Positions 56,342 to 64,000 of a stretch of 64,000 bases of DNA are shown here, piece after piece; positions within the stretch are counted from its first letter, which is position 1, and every line of letters begins with the position of its first letter. Source of the DNA: Terriglobia bacterium (lineage in GTDB: Bacteria; Acidobacteriota; Terriglobia; Bryobacterales; Bryobacteraceae); NCBI GenBank assembly GCA_020073615.1, contig JAIQEX010000008.1, positions 1 to 64,000 on the forward strand. The letters run 5' to 3'. The notes under the pieces were generated by a model. It was not told where the DNA came from, ran no database searches, and was given only the letters and a program-made list of their open reading frames with translations. The position numbers and the translations under genes were made by a program.

Positions 56342-57381
56342 TGAAGAACCGCATGATGGCGGCTGTGCTTTACGGCAAGGAAAACTTGCAGGTGGAGCCG
56401 GTGGCCGTACCGACAATACAAAGCGGAGACATCCTGGTACGGGTGAAAGTGGCGCTGACCTGCGGTACGGACGTCAAAGTCTTCCGGCGGGGATATCATG
56501 CGCGCATGATCGTTCCCCCGGCGGTATTCGGGCACGAGCTGGCCGGCGACGTGGTAGCGGTGGGTGAGGGCGTCCAGAAGTTTGCCGTCGGGCAGCGTGT
56601 GGTGGCGGCGAATTCCGCGCCCTGCGAGGAATGTTTTTTCTGTAAGCGGGGACTGCAGAACCTGTGCGAAGACCTGCTGTTCAACAACGGCGCTTATGCG
56701 GAATACATCCGGATTCCGGCGCGCATCGTGGAACGGAATACCTATCCGATTCCGCGGCAGGTGGGGTATCAGGACGCGGCGCTGGTGGAGCCGCTGGCCT
56801 GCGTGGTGCGAGGTTTCGAAGAGAGCGCGCCGCGGGCCGGCGATACGGTGGCCATTGTGGGGCTGGGCCCCATCGGGCTGATGTTCGTGAAGCTGGCCAA
56901 GCTGTACGGCTGCCGCGTGATCGCCGTGGGGCGGCGCCAGACGCAGCTCGACCGCGCGGGCGTGCTGGGCGCCGATGAGCTGATCGTGGGAAGCGACCAC
57001 GCCAGCCCGGTACCGGTTATCCGCGGCCTGACGCACGGCCGCGGGGTGGATATCGCCATCGAGGCGGTGGGCAAGCCGCAGACCTGGGAGTGGGCGGTGA
57101 ACATGGTGCGGCGGGGCGGGGTGGTGAACTTCTTCGGCGGCTGCCCCAACGACAGCACCGTCAGCCTCGATACCGCGCTGCTGCACTATTCGGAAATCAC
57201 CTGCAAGGCGAGCTTCCACCACACGCCGGCGTACATTCGCAAGGCGCTCGACCTGATCGCGGCGGGGGACATCACGGCCTCGTTTTTCGTCAACAGCGAG
57301 GAGCCGCTGGCCAACCTCCTGGAAGTGATGCGCCACCTGATGAGCCACAACGGGCACCTGAAGACGGCGATCGTTCCGTAG
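56341..57381 (+). CDS. Second zinc-dependent dehydrogenase (MDR), sorbitol/threonine-DH-like
   Basis: The 346-residue protein has TCGTDVKVF, FGHELAGDVVAVG, structural-zinc cysteines in PCEECFFCKRGLQNLC, VEPLACVVRG and the NAD motif VGLGPIGLMFVKLA, close to sorbitol/threonine dehydrogenases. GTG at 56341 shares one base with the stop of the preceding gene and follows AGAGG. It is only distantly related to its neighbour, so this is not a fresh tandem duplicate. It leads into hpnC after seven bases. A polyol or sugar-alcohol reaction on hopanoid side chains is plausible. Confidence 0.85.
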   Translation: MKNRMMAAVLYGKENLQVEPVAVPTIQSGDILVRVKVALTCGTDVKVFRRGYHARMIVPPAVFGHELAGDVVAVGEGVQKFAVGQRVVAANSAPCEECFFCKRGLQNLCEDLLFNNGAYAEYIRIPARIVERNTYPIPRQVGYQDAALVEPLACVVRGFEESAPRAGDTVAIVGLGPIGLMFVKLAKLYGCRVIAVGRRQTQLDRAGVLGADELIVGSDHASPVPVIRGLTHGRGVDIAIEAVGKPQTWEWAVNMVRRGGVVNFFGGCPNDSTVSLDTALLHYSEITCKASFHHTPAYIRKALDLIAAGDITASFFVNSEEPLANLLEVMRHLMSHNGHLKTAIVP

Positions 57382-57388
57382 GAGGCGC

Positions 57389-58303
57389 GTGCCTCTTCCA
57401 CCAGTCGAATTCGCGCGCTCCGCCGAGGCGCTGGGTAAAACCTATTCGCCCGAGGAGGCGCGCGCCTATACGCGCTGGCTGGCCACCCATCACTACGAGA
57501 ACTTCCACGTGGTGAGCTTTCTGCTTCCCAAGCGGCTGCACCAGGATTTCTACAACGTCTACGCCTATTGCCGGTGGGCCGACGACCTGGGCGACGAAAC
57601 CGGCGACTGTGCCGAAAGCCTCCGCCTGCTGGCCTGGTGGCGCGAGGAGCTGGACGCCATGTACCAGGGCCGCGCCACCCATCCGGTGTATGTCGCGCTC
57701 GCCGACACCGTCAAAAAGTACGGCATCCCTAGCCAGCCGTTCGCCGATCTCATCGCGGCGTTCGTGGCGGACCAGACCGTGACGCGCTACCGCGACTGGG
57801 ACGAGCTGTTCGGCTACTGCCGCTATTCCGCCAACCCGGTGGGCCGCCTGGTGCTGTACCTCTGCGGCTATGCGGACGCGGAGCGGCAGCGGCTCTCCGA
57901 TGCCACCTGCACGGCGCTCCAGCTCGCCAATTTCTGGCAGGATGTGACTGTGGACTTGCGCCAGGACCGCATCTACCTTCCGCTCGCGGTCATGGAGCGC
58001 CACGGCTACACGGCGGACGAACTCCTGGCGCGCCGTTTTCGGCCGGCATTCCGCGAGGCGATGCGCGAGGCGGTGGAGAAGGCGCGCGGGCTCTTCCTCG
58101 AGGGCCTGCCGCTGGCGCGCATGGTGGACCGGCGGCTGGCGCTCGATATCGACCTGTTCAGCCGCGGCGGCCTGCGCGTGCTCGAGAAGATCGAACGGCA
58201 GGGCTACGACGTGCTGGCCGCGCGCCCGGCCGTTTCCAGGGTGGAGCGGGTGCGGCTGCTCCTGGGATCGCTGGCGCGCGCCGCGTTTTCGCGAGCGGCG
58301 TGA
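57389..58303 (+). CDS. hpnC: Squalene synthase-like HpnC
   Basis: HpnC belongs to the squalene/phytoene synthase family; in the HpnCDE route it converts presqualene diphosphate to hydroxysqualene. The 304-residue protein has the first aspartate motif in YCRWADDLGDE (about 65-70) and the second in NFWQDVTVDLRQDRIYLP. GTG at 57389 is the start. Its stop overlaps the start of hpnD (GTG 58300 or ATG 58303). It follows the second dehydrogenase by seven bases, so all are likely on one transcript. Confidence 0.92.
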   Translation: MPLPPVEFARSAEALGKTYSPEEARAYTRWLATHHYENFHVVSFLLPKRLHQDFYNVYAYCRWADDLGDETGDCAESLRLLAWWREELDAMYQGRATHPVYVALADTVKKYGIPSQPFADLIAAFVADQTVTRYRDWDELFGYCRYSANPVGRLVLYLCGYADAERQRLSDATCTALQLANFWQDVTVDLRQDRIYLPLAVMERHGYTADELLARRFRPAFREAMREAVEKARGLFLEGLPLARMVDRRLALDIDLFSRGGLRVLEKIERQGYDVLAARPAVSRVERVRLLLGSLARAAFSRAA

Positions 58304-59139
58304 TGCGCGCCGTGGAGCAATCCTACCAATACTGCCGCCGCGTGGCGCGCCGCCGGGCCAAGAACTTTTACTACTCTTTCCTGCTGCTGGCGGCGCATCA
58401 GCGCAAGGCCATGTGCGCCATCTATGCCTTCATGCGGCATTGCGACGACCTGAGCGACGAACCCGGCGCCACGCGCGCGGCCCTCGACGGCTGGCGCGCG
58501 GAGATGGAGAATGCCCTCGACGGCCGGTTCAGCGGGCATCCCCTATGGCCGGCGTTCCATCACACGGTGCGCCGCTTCGGCATCCCGCACGAATATTTCC
58601 GGGCGATGATCGACGGCGTGGTTTCCGACCTGGAGCCGCGCCGCTTCGCGACTTTCGACGAGCTCTACCAGTATTGCTACCAGGTAGCGTCGGTGGTGGG
58701 GCTGACCACCATCCATATCTTCGGCTTCGACACGCGCAGCGCGCTGCCGCTGGCCGAGAAATGCGGCGTGGCGTTTCAGCTAACGAATATTTTGCGCGAT
58801 ATCCGCGAAGACGCCGCCCGCGGCCGCATCTATTTGCCCGCCGAGGACCTGCGGCGCTTCGGCGTGACCGAAGACGAATTGCGCGCGGGCCGGCGCAGCG
58901 AGGCGTTCCTGCGCCTCATGCGCTTTGAGGCGGCGCGTGCCCGTGCGTACTACGACGAATCGCAGCCGCTGCTGGAGCTGATCCATCCCCGCAGCCGGCC
59001 CTCGCTGTGGGCGCTGATTGCGATCTACTCGCGGCTGCTGGAGCGGATCGAACGCCGCAAGTACGACGTGTTCACGCGGCGCGTGCGGCTGTCGCTGCTG
59101 GAGAAGTCGTGGATTGTGGTGCGGGCCCTGGTTTCGTGA
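58303..59139 (+). CDS. hpnD: Presqualene diphosphate synthase HpnD
   Basis: HpnD condenses two farnesyl diphosphates to presqualene diphosphate. The 278-residue protein shows the two aspartate-rich motifs in MRHCDDLSDE and NILRDIREDAARGRIYLP, and YQYCYQVASVVGL. The start could be GTG 58300 or ATG 58303; both overlap the hpnC stop. The expected third gene, hpnE, is not next; after hpnD comes a 395-base stretch and then an FmdB-type gene. Confidence 0.92.
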   Translation: MRAVEQSYQYCRRVARRRAKNFYYSFLLLAAHQRKAMCAIYAFMRHCDDLSDEPGATRAALDGWRAEMENALDGRFSGHPLWPAFHHTVRRFGIPHEYFRAMIDGVVSDLEPRRFATFDELYQYCYQVASVVGLTTIHIFGFDTRSALPLAEKCGVAFQLTNILRDIREDAARGRIYLPAEDLRRFGVTEDELRAGRRSEAFLRLMRFEAARARAYYDESQPLLELIHPRSRPSLWALIAIYSRLLERIERRKYDVFTRRVRLSLLEKSWIVVRALVS

Positions 59140-59534
59140 GATGTCGAAGGTGCGCTCCGCGGGCGCTGCGCAATGGTCCTCGGCCGGCGCCGGTTTCCGG
59201 CCGGCCAGCATCAGGCTGACGACGAAGCGCTCGAGCGTGCTCAGAGAACTGCGCGCGGTTTTCAGATCCTGGAAGGAACGCTCGAAATTCTGCGCCGAGC
59301 ACAAGAACCGGGCATACATCGGCGAAGTGTGGACCGCGCTGACGGCCGACGCCAGCGCCAGGATACCGACGATGTAAGCCTTGCGAATCATCTTACTGCT
59401 AAGACGAACAGCCCCGGAGGAAAGTTAGCTTTGCATGCCCAGAATTCGGTTTCGAGTGCGGTAACCGCACGCTTACGCTCGCGGCTCGGCAACAAGGTCT
59501 TGCTATAATAAGAAAGGGTTTACTGGGAAGCTGT
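59140..59534. other. Stretch after hpnD with a doubtful minus-strand small gene
   Basis: On the minus strand a frame from ATG 59391 begins MIRKAYIVGILALASAVSA, which could be a signal peptide, and continues SFQDLKTARSSLSTLERFVVS. It stays open to 58780, deep inside hpnD, so at most its first ~85 residues could be real. No family is recognised. Otherwise the stretch shows no gene; it ends with the FmdB promoter. Confidence 0.35.
59504..59509 (+). promoter_or_regulatory. Extended -10 promoter for the FmdB-type gene
   Basis: TGCTATAAT fits the extended -10 pattern TGnTATAAT. No -35 is needed for such promoters and none is seen. The leader to ATG 59535 would be about 19 bases and contains TGGGAAG. 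Confidence 0.6.
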
Positions 59535-59891
59535 ATGCCGATTTACGAATACAATTGCCTCCGCTGTGGCGAGACCTTTGAGGTCAGGCAGAAGTTTTCC
59601 GATGAGCCGGTCGTGGTACACGAAGGCTGCGGCGGCGAGGTGGAAAAATTGATTTCCCGGTCGTCCCTGCACTTCAAGGGCAGCGGGTGGTACGTCAACG
59701 ACTACGGCCGCGGCAAGTCCGCGCGTGACACCAACGGGAAAAAACCGGAAGCGAAAACCGAATCCAAGAGCGACTCGAAGGGCGAATCGAAAAGCGACTC
59801 GAAGAGCGAATCCAAGCCGGAATCCAAGAGCGACTCGAAACCGGCGCCCAAGAGCGAATCGAAAACCGAGACCAAGCCCGCCAAGCCGTAG
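59535..59891 (+). CDS. FmdB-type zinc-ribbon protein with charged Ser/Lys/Glu tail
   Basis: The 118-residue protein begins MPIYEYNCLRCGETFEVRQ, the zinc-ribbon of FmdB-type putative regulators; the second cysteine site is weak here (EGCGGEVEKL, a single Cys instead of a CxxC pair). After about residue 65 it changes to an unusual low-complexity tail of repeated Lys-Ser-Glu/Asp units (SKSDSKGESKSDSK type) ending in TKPAKP. Tail DNA is a repeat of AAGAGCGACTCGAA-like units. The tail is likely disordered and may vary between strains by slippage. The role of the family is not established. Confidence 0.8.
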   Translation: MPIYEYNCLRCGETFEVRQKFSDEPVVVHEGCGGEVEKLISRSSLHFKGSGWYVNDYGRGKSARDTNGKKPEAKTESKSDSKGESKSDSKSESKPESKSDSKPAPKSESKTETKPAKP

Positions 59892-59905
59892 CTGCGCTAC
59901 CTGCC

Positions 59906-61426
59906 TCAGTCGTTTCTTAACGCCTCCGCCGGCGCAATCCTGGTGGCGCGCCGCACGGGCAGGAAACTTGCCAGTGTAGTCACCGCCGCCAGCACGGCCA
60001 GCACCCCGCAGAAGGTCGCGGGAGGGAACGCGCCTGCGCCGTAGGTCAGATCCGGCACGTCGGGGAACACCACCGCCGAACGCCACACGCCGCGGAACAG
60101 CAGCCCCGCGCCCGCCAGCAGCATCAGGCACGCCGCCACCTTCGCGCTTAACAGCAGGCCGCGCCGGCGGCGTCCGCTGGCGGCCTGCTTCAAGCCGGAG
60201 CTCACGTCGCGGCGGCTGGCATGGAATGCCGGCCCGATGCCGATGGCGATTCCGGTGACAGCGGAGAGCGCCGCCGTGTAGGCGAATACCCGCCAGTCCG
60301 GGGAGACGTCGAGATAGATGTTGAACTGGCCGCCGGAGATGCGCGCCACGATCTCGCCGAGCCGCAGGCGGAGCCATTCGCACGCCCACAGCGAGAACAG
60401 CAGACCGCCGATGCCGCCGGCAACGCCGTGCAGCAGGCTCTCCGCGCACAATTACCGCACCAGGTGGAAACGGCCCGCGCCCAACGCCAGGCGCACGGCA
60501 AACTCCCGTTCCCGCCCGGCATGCCGCGCGAACAGAAGGTTTACCAGGTTGATGGAGCCGATCAGCAGGATCAGGCCCACGGCCACGCCCAGGATCCCGC
60601 ATACCGTTTGAAAAGTGGCAAAGCCCCCCGAATGCGTTTCGAAAAAGGTGGCCTCGTGCGCCGCCAGATGCGCCGCCAGGCCGTTCACCAGCGGCCATGT
60701 GCGCCCCAGCACTTCCAACTCGGCCGACGCCTGCGCGAGCGAGGCGCCGGGGCGGCGGCGCGCCAGCACCTGCCACTGGGCGGCATTCTCGCGGGCGAGC
60801 GCAGTCGTACCGGGGAGGATTTCGGATTCCATGGAGAGGGGAATCCACAGGTCGGGCATTTCCGGCGGCAGGCCCGTGCCCGCGAAGCGTTCCGGCGCCA
60901 CGCCGACGATATCCAGGGCCGCGCCCTGCACCCACATCGCCTGCGCCGCCAGCGAGCGGTCGCCGTGCAGCTTACGCCGCCAGAAATCGTGGCTCGCGAT
61001 GGCCACGGCGCGATCGTTCTCGAGGAATGCGCGGCCGATGACGGGCGTCACACCGAGGGCTTCAAAGTAGTTGCTCGAGACCAGGCGGACATGCAGCACC
61101 TCGGCGTCGCTTGCCTTTGCGCCGGGCAGGCGGCCGGCCGCGGTCTCCTGCCGGGAAGTGGCGAGCACCGCGTTGAATGAGCCCATCCGCTCGCGGATCT
61201 GCGTGAATTGCGCGTGGGAGAAAGCGTCCAGCGGCCGCCCATCCTGGCTGCCTTCGATGCGTACCAGTTGTTCGGGTGATCGGGCCGCGATGGGCTTCAT
61301 CGCCACCGACTGGTAGATGGTGAAGACCACCGTGTTGATGCCGATCGCGAGCGCCAGGGTCACGACCGCGACGGCCGCAAACCCTGGCGACTTGACCAAC
61401 ATACGCACCGCATAACGTAGGTACAT
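59906..61426 (-). pseudogene. Broken ADOP-type ABC permease (MacB/FtsX)
   Basis: This reads as an acidobacterial duplicated orphan permease: start MYLRYAVRMLVKSPGFAAVA at 61426, a MacB periplasmic domain (about 45-290) and the FtsX helices ending FAVRLALGAGRFHLVR. An in-frame TAA at 60452 follows, where relatives read Gln; the same frame then goes on AESLLHGVAGGIGGLLFSLW. After GAGLLFRGVWRSAVVFPDVP it jumps to TTLASFLPVRRATRIAPAEA, so the second periplasmic domain is missing. Both a nonsense change and an internal deletion mark it as dead. ABC ATPase is absent nearby, as usual for this family. Confidence 0.75.
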
Positions 61427-61544
61427 TCCCGCCGCAATGCAAGTTTCGAGCCAGCGGGAAGGCTGCGTTTTCAGCGCGGCAGACGCGGGCGCGTGTCCGC
61501 CTGTGGGACGCGGTGTGTGCCGGTGGCGGAACACCATTCTCGGC

Positions 61545-61550
61545 TATCAT
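61545..61550 (+). promoter_or_regulatory. -10 box for the beta-lactamase-like gene, probably leaderless
   Basis: TATCAT ends seven bases before the ATG at 61558. No ribosome-binding site is visible between them. Confidence 0.4.
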
Positions 61551-61557
61551 CAAATTC

Positions 61558-62451
61558 ATGCGCGCCCTCCCGATCCTCATGGTGGCCCTGGCGGCGGCCG
61601 CGGCGGCCCAGCCGATCGAAGATGCCCTGCGGGCGCGGATCGGCGATTTCCGCGGCACGGTTTCGGTATACGCGAAAAATCTGGACACCGGCATGGCAGC
61701 CGGCATTCGCGCGTCCGATCCGGTCCGCACGGCGAGCACCATCAAGCTGCCCATCATGCTCGCGGTCTTCGATGCCGTCGCCCGCGGCCAGGCGAAGTGG
61801 ACGGAGCCGCTCACCGCCAGCGCCGCCGATAAGGTGTCCGGCTCCGGCATCCTGGGCAGCGAAATCTCCGACGGCGTGAAGTTGCCGCTCGCCGATGTCC
61901 TGCACCTGATGATCGTGCTCAGCGACAACACGGCCACCAACATGATCCTGGAGCGGTTCCCGGCCGACGCGGTCAACGCGTACCTGGACGGGATCGGCAT
62001 CCGGAGCACGCGCGCGCTGCGCAAAATCCGCGGCGATGGCGCTCAGCTCAAGGCCCCGGAGGGCTGGTCGGCGGCCGGAAAGCTTCCCGAGAACCAGAAA
62101 TACGGCTTGGGCGTGTCGACGCCGCGCGACATGGTGGCCATCCTCGAGAAACTGGCGCGTGGGGAGATGGTCAGCGCCGCGGCCTCGCAGGAGATGATCG
62201 CGATTCTCAAGCGCTGCCAGGACAGTACCGGGATCCGCCGCCGCATGGGCAGCCTGGCAGTGGCGAACAAGACCGGCGCGCTCGACGCGTTGCGCTCCGA
62301 CGTGGGAATCGTGTACTCCCAGGGCGGCCGCATCGCCATGGCCATCACGGTGGATGGCATGCCCGAGACCGATTACACGCCCGACAATGCCGGCTCTCTG
62401 CTGATCGCGGACCTGGCGAAGATCCTGGTCGACGGGCTCGCCAGGAAGTAA
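61558..62451 (+). CDS. Class A beta-lactamase-like serine hydrolase
   Basis: The 297-residue exported protein has a signal peptide (about 1-18). Penicillin-interactive motifs are in place: STIK (nucleophile Ser60, Lys63), SDN at 122-124 and KTG in NKTGALDA. The spacing from Ser60 to SDN (62) is as in class A. I cannot find the omega-loop ExxLN glutamate in the segment before VSTPRDM, so deacylation may be slow and the protein may act as a cell-wall peptidase or a poor lactamase. ATG at 61558 gives the signal peptide. It stands alone, divergent from the broken permease. Confidence 0.8.
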   Translation: MRALPILMVALAAAAAAQPIEDALRARIGDFRGTVSVYAKNLDTGMAAGIRASDPVRTASTIKLPIMLAVFDAVARGQAKWTEPLTASAADKVSGSGILGSEISDGVKLPLADVLHLMIVLSDNTATNMILERFPADAVNAYLDGIGIRSTRALRKIRGDGAQLKAPEGWSAAGKLPENQKYGLGVSTPRDMVAILEKLARGEMVSAAASQEMIAILKRCQDSTGIRRRMGSLAVANKTGALDALRSDVGIVYSQGGRIAMAITVDGMPETDYTPDNAGSLLIADLAKILVDGLARK

Positions 62452-62534
62452 CCGGAGCGTCACACAAATTCCCCTTGCCCCTCGCGCCGTTTCGATGGAC
62501 ACTGAAGGTTTGAGCTTCCAAAGGAGACGCCAAG

Positions 62535-64000
62535 TTGGAGAGAAACGGCCGCAAGGGCTCGCTGGTCATGGAGCCGACGGAACGATGGTCCCCCGAGCTG
62601 GCCAGCGATCTGTACGACGTCGCGAGCTGGGGTAAAGGATATTTTTCGATCGGCGACAACGGGCACGTCCGCGTGCACCCGGAAAAGGACCCCGCCCGCT
62701 CGATCGATCTCAAGCAACTGGTCGATACCCTGGTGCTGCGCGGCATCGGCCTGCCCATCCTGATTCGATTTGCCGACATCCTGAAGCACCGGCTGGGGGA
62801 GTTGCACAGCGCTTTCGCCACGGCCATCGCCGAGCATCGCTACCAGGGCGGCTACAGTTGCGTGTACCCCGTCAAGGTCAACCAGCAGCGGCAGGTGGTG
62901 GAAGAGGTCCTGGAATTCGGCAAGCCGTTCCACTTCGGCCTCGAGGCCGGCTCCAAACCGGAATTAATGGCCGTGATGGCGCTGGCCGATAACGACACCC
63001 CCATTGTCTGTAATGGTTTCAAGGACGACGAATACATCGAGATGGCCATGCTGGCCCAGAAGGTGGGCCGCAAGATCATCCCCGTGGTCGAAAAATATAC
63101 CGAGCTGCACCTGATCCTGAAATACAGCCAGCGCGTGGGCGTGCGCCCGTCGATCGGCCTGCGCGTCAAGCTGGCCAGCCGCGGCTCGGGCCGCTGGAAA
63201 TCGTCGGGCGGCTACCGCTCCAAGTTCGGCCTCTCCGCCACCGAAGGCATGCGCGCGCTCCAGGAACTGAAGGACCTGGGGATGGCCGATTGCCTCAACC
63301 TGCTGCACTTCCACCTGGGCAGCCAGATCACCAACATCCGCCAGATCAAGGGAGCGGTGAACGAGGCGGTGCGCGTGTACGTCGACCTGGCGCGCGCCGG
63401 CGCCGGCCTGAAGTATCTGGACGTGGGCGGGGGACTGGGCATCGACTACGACGGTTCGCAGACGGACTTCGAATCGAGCGTCAACTACACCCTGCAAGAG
63501 TACGCCAACGACGTCATCTATCACGTGCAGAACGTGTGCGACGAGGTGGGCGTGGCGCACCCCACCATCGTGACGGAAAGCGGCCGCGCCATCGCCGCCT
63601 ACCACAGCGTGCTGGTCTTCAACGTTCTGGGCGTGTCCGGCATGGGCGAAGCCGATGTGCCGCAGGAGCCGCCGACAGACGCCGAGCAGCCGCTCATCGA
63701 CTTACAGGAAACTCTCCGCTCGCTTACCGCCAAGAACCTGCTCGAGAGCTATCACGACGCGCAGCAGGCGCTCGACCAGGCGCTCAACCTCTTCAGCCTG
63801 GGCTACCTTTCGCTCGAGCAGCGCTGCATCGCCGAGAATCTCTACTGGACCATCTCGCGTAAGATCCAGAGGCAGGCGCGGGAGCTGGACTATTTCCCCG
63901 AAGAGCTGGAAGGCATCGACGCCATGCTCTCGGATACCTACTTCTGCAACTTTTCGCTGTTCCAGAGCATGCCCGATAGCTGGGCCATCAAGCAACTCTT
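62535..64000 (+). CDS. speA: Biosynthetic arginine decarboxylase, 5' part (runs off the window)
   Basis: It decarboxylates arginine to agmatine for polyamine synthesis, using PLP. TTG at 62535 is the start: AAGGAGA lies eight bases before it. About 488 residues are present before the window ends. The PLP lysine is in VYPVKVNQQR near residue 118; HFHLGSQ, DVGGGLGIDYDG and TESGRAIAAYHS are family signatures. Full SpeA proteins are about 630 residues, so roughly 140 are missing at the edge. The N-terminus WGKGYFSIGDNGHV matches the family. Confidence 0.93.
   Translation, partial: MERNGRKGSLVMEPTERWSPELASDLYDVASWGKGYFSIGDNGHVRVHPEKDPARSIDLKQLVDTLVLRGIGLPILIRFADILKHRLGELHSAFATAIAEHRYQGGYSCVYPVKVNQQRQVVEEVLEFGKPFHFGLEAGSKPELMAVMALADNDTPIVCNGFKDDEYIEMAMLAQKVGRKIIPVVEKYTELHLILKYSQRVGVRPSIGLRVKLASRGSGRWKSSGGYRSKFGLSATEGMRALQELKDLGMADCLNLLHFHLGSQITNIRQIKGAVNEAVRVYVDLARAGAGLKYLDVGGGLGIDYDGSQTDFESSVNYTLQEYANDVIYHVQNVCDEVGVAHPTIVTESGRAIAAYHSVLVFNVLGVSGMGEADVPQEPPTDAEQPLIDLQETLRSLTAKNLLESYHDAQQALDQALNLFSLGYLSLEQRCIAENLYWTISRKIQRQARELDYFPEELEGIDAMLSDTYFCNFSLFQSMPDSWAIKQL

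Noticed and set aside
60450-60452. Stop-codon read-through in the permease
   Set aside because: The second periplasmic domain is also missing, so the gene is dead anyway.

Overview
The window reads as chromosomal DNA of a high-GC Acidobacteriota, most like the Solibacter/Bryobacter group. The markers are a secreted protein with the Solibacter-type C-terminal domain (TIGR03437-like), an acidobacterial VWFA protein (TIGR03436-like), a broken acidobacterial duplicated orphan permease, an Oar-like TonB-dependent receptor with a carboxypeptidase regulatory-like N-terminus, many exported TPR proteins and a hopanoid cluster. Family names come from motif reading and memory of the families; no search was run.

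Layout. 1-1480: remains of an IS21-type element (IstB C-terminus, a small companion ORF, palindromes) and non-coding DNA. 1483-9248: acetyl-CoA-synthetase-like enzyme, divergent ECF sigma factor, membrane Fe-S protein, an adk/Nramp-like/O-methyltransferase run, and a sugar-isomerase-like protein. 9249-10573: a more AT-rich island with a G-run cluster and a frameshifted HEPN/AbiU2-like gene. 10722-19712: M20 peptidase, Tat-exported isomerase-like protein, then a tight recO-glyQ-glyS-ppdK run. 19713-23110: two secreted-protein genes lying between ppdK and a second copy of the last ~600 bp of ppdK. 23160-30573: TPR proteins, a membrane-anchored winged-helix regulator, and a large TonB-dependent receptor ending in a clear terminator. 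30600-34408: a translationally coupled pair, a heme-c/PHM-like copper monooxygenase/TPR fusion and a seven-heme cytochrome/TPR fusion. 34482-43989: amidase, SDR, RluD-like pseudouridine synthase, VWFA protein, two predicted exported SAM methyltransferases, a TolB/PD40 protein, a small cytochrome c and an exported phosphatase. 44061-48623: LytTR regulator, myo-inositol-1-phosphate synthase, epimerase, a DUF5678-like gene beside a broken retropepsin, and an alkyltransferase. 48740-59139: hopanoid cluster ispH-shc-hpnH-[toxin/antitoxin]-hpnA-hpnG-two zinc dehydrogenases-hpnC-hpnD. 59535-64000: FmdB-type protein, broken permease, class A beta-lactamase-like protein and the start of arginine decarboxylase speA.

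How the genes work together. IspH supplies isoprenoid precursors; HpnC and HpnD start squalene synthesis (HpnE is not here); Shc cyclises squalene; HpnH and HpnG add and trim the adenosine-derived side chain. Two polyol-dehydrogenase-like MDR enzymes sit exactly between hpnG and hpnC and are candidates for the reduction of ribosylhopane to bacteriohopanetetrol, a step for which I know no assigned gene. This is the most interesting hypothesis in the window. Others are the ppdK 3' duplication around a two-gene insert, the heme/copper-monooxygenase/TPR pair, exported SAM methyltransferases, and repeated -10 boxes placed only a few bases before start codons, which suggests leaderless mRNAs.
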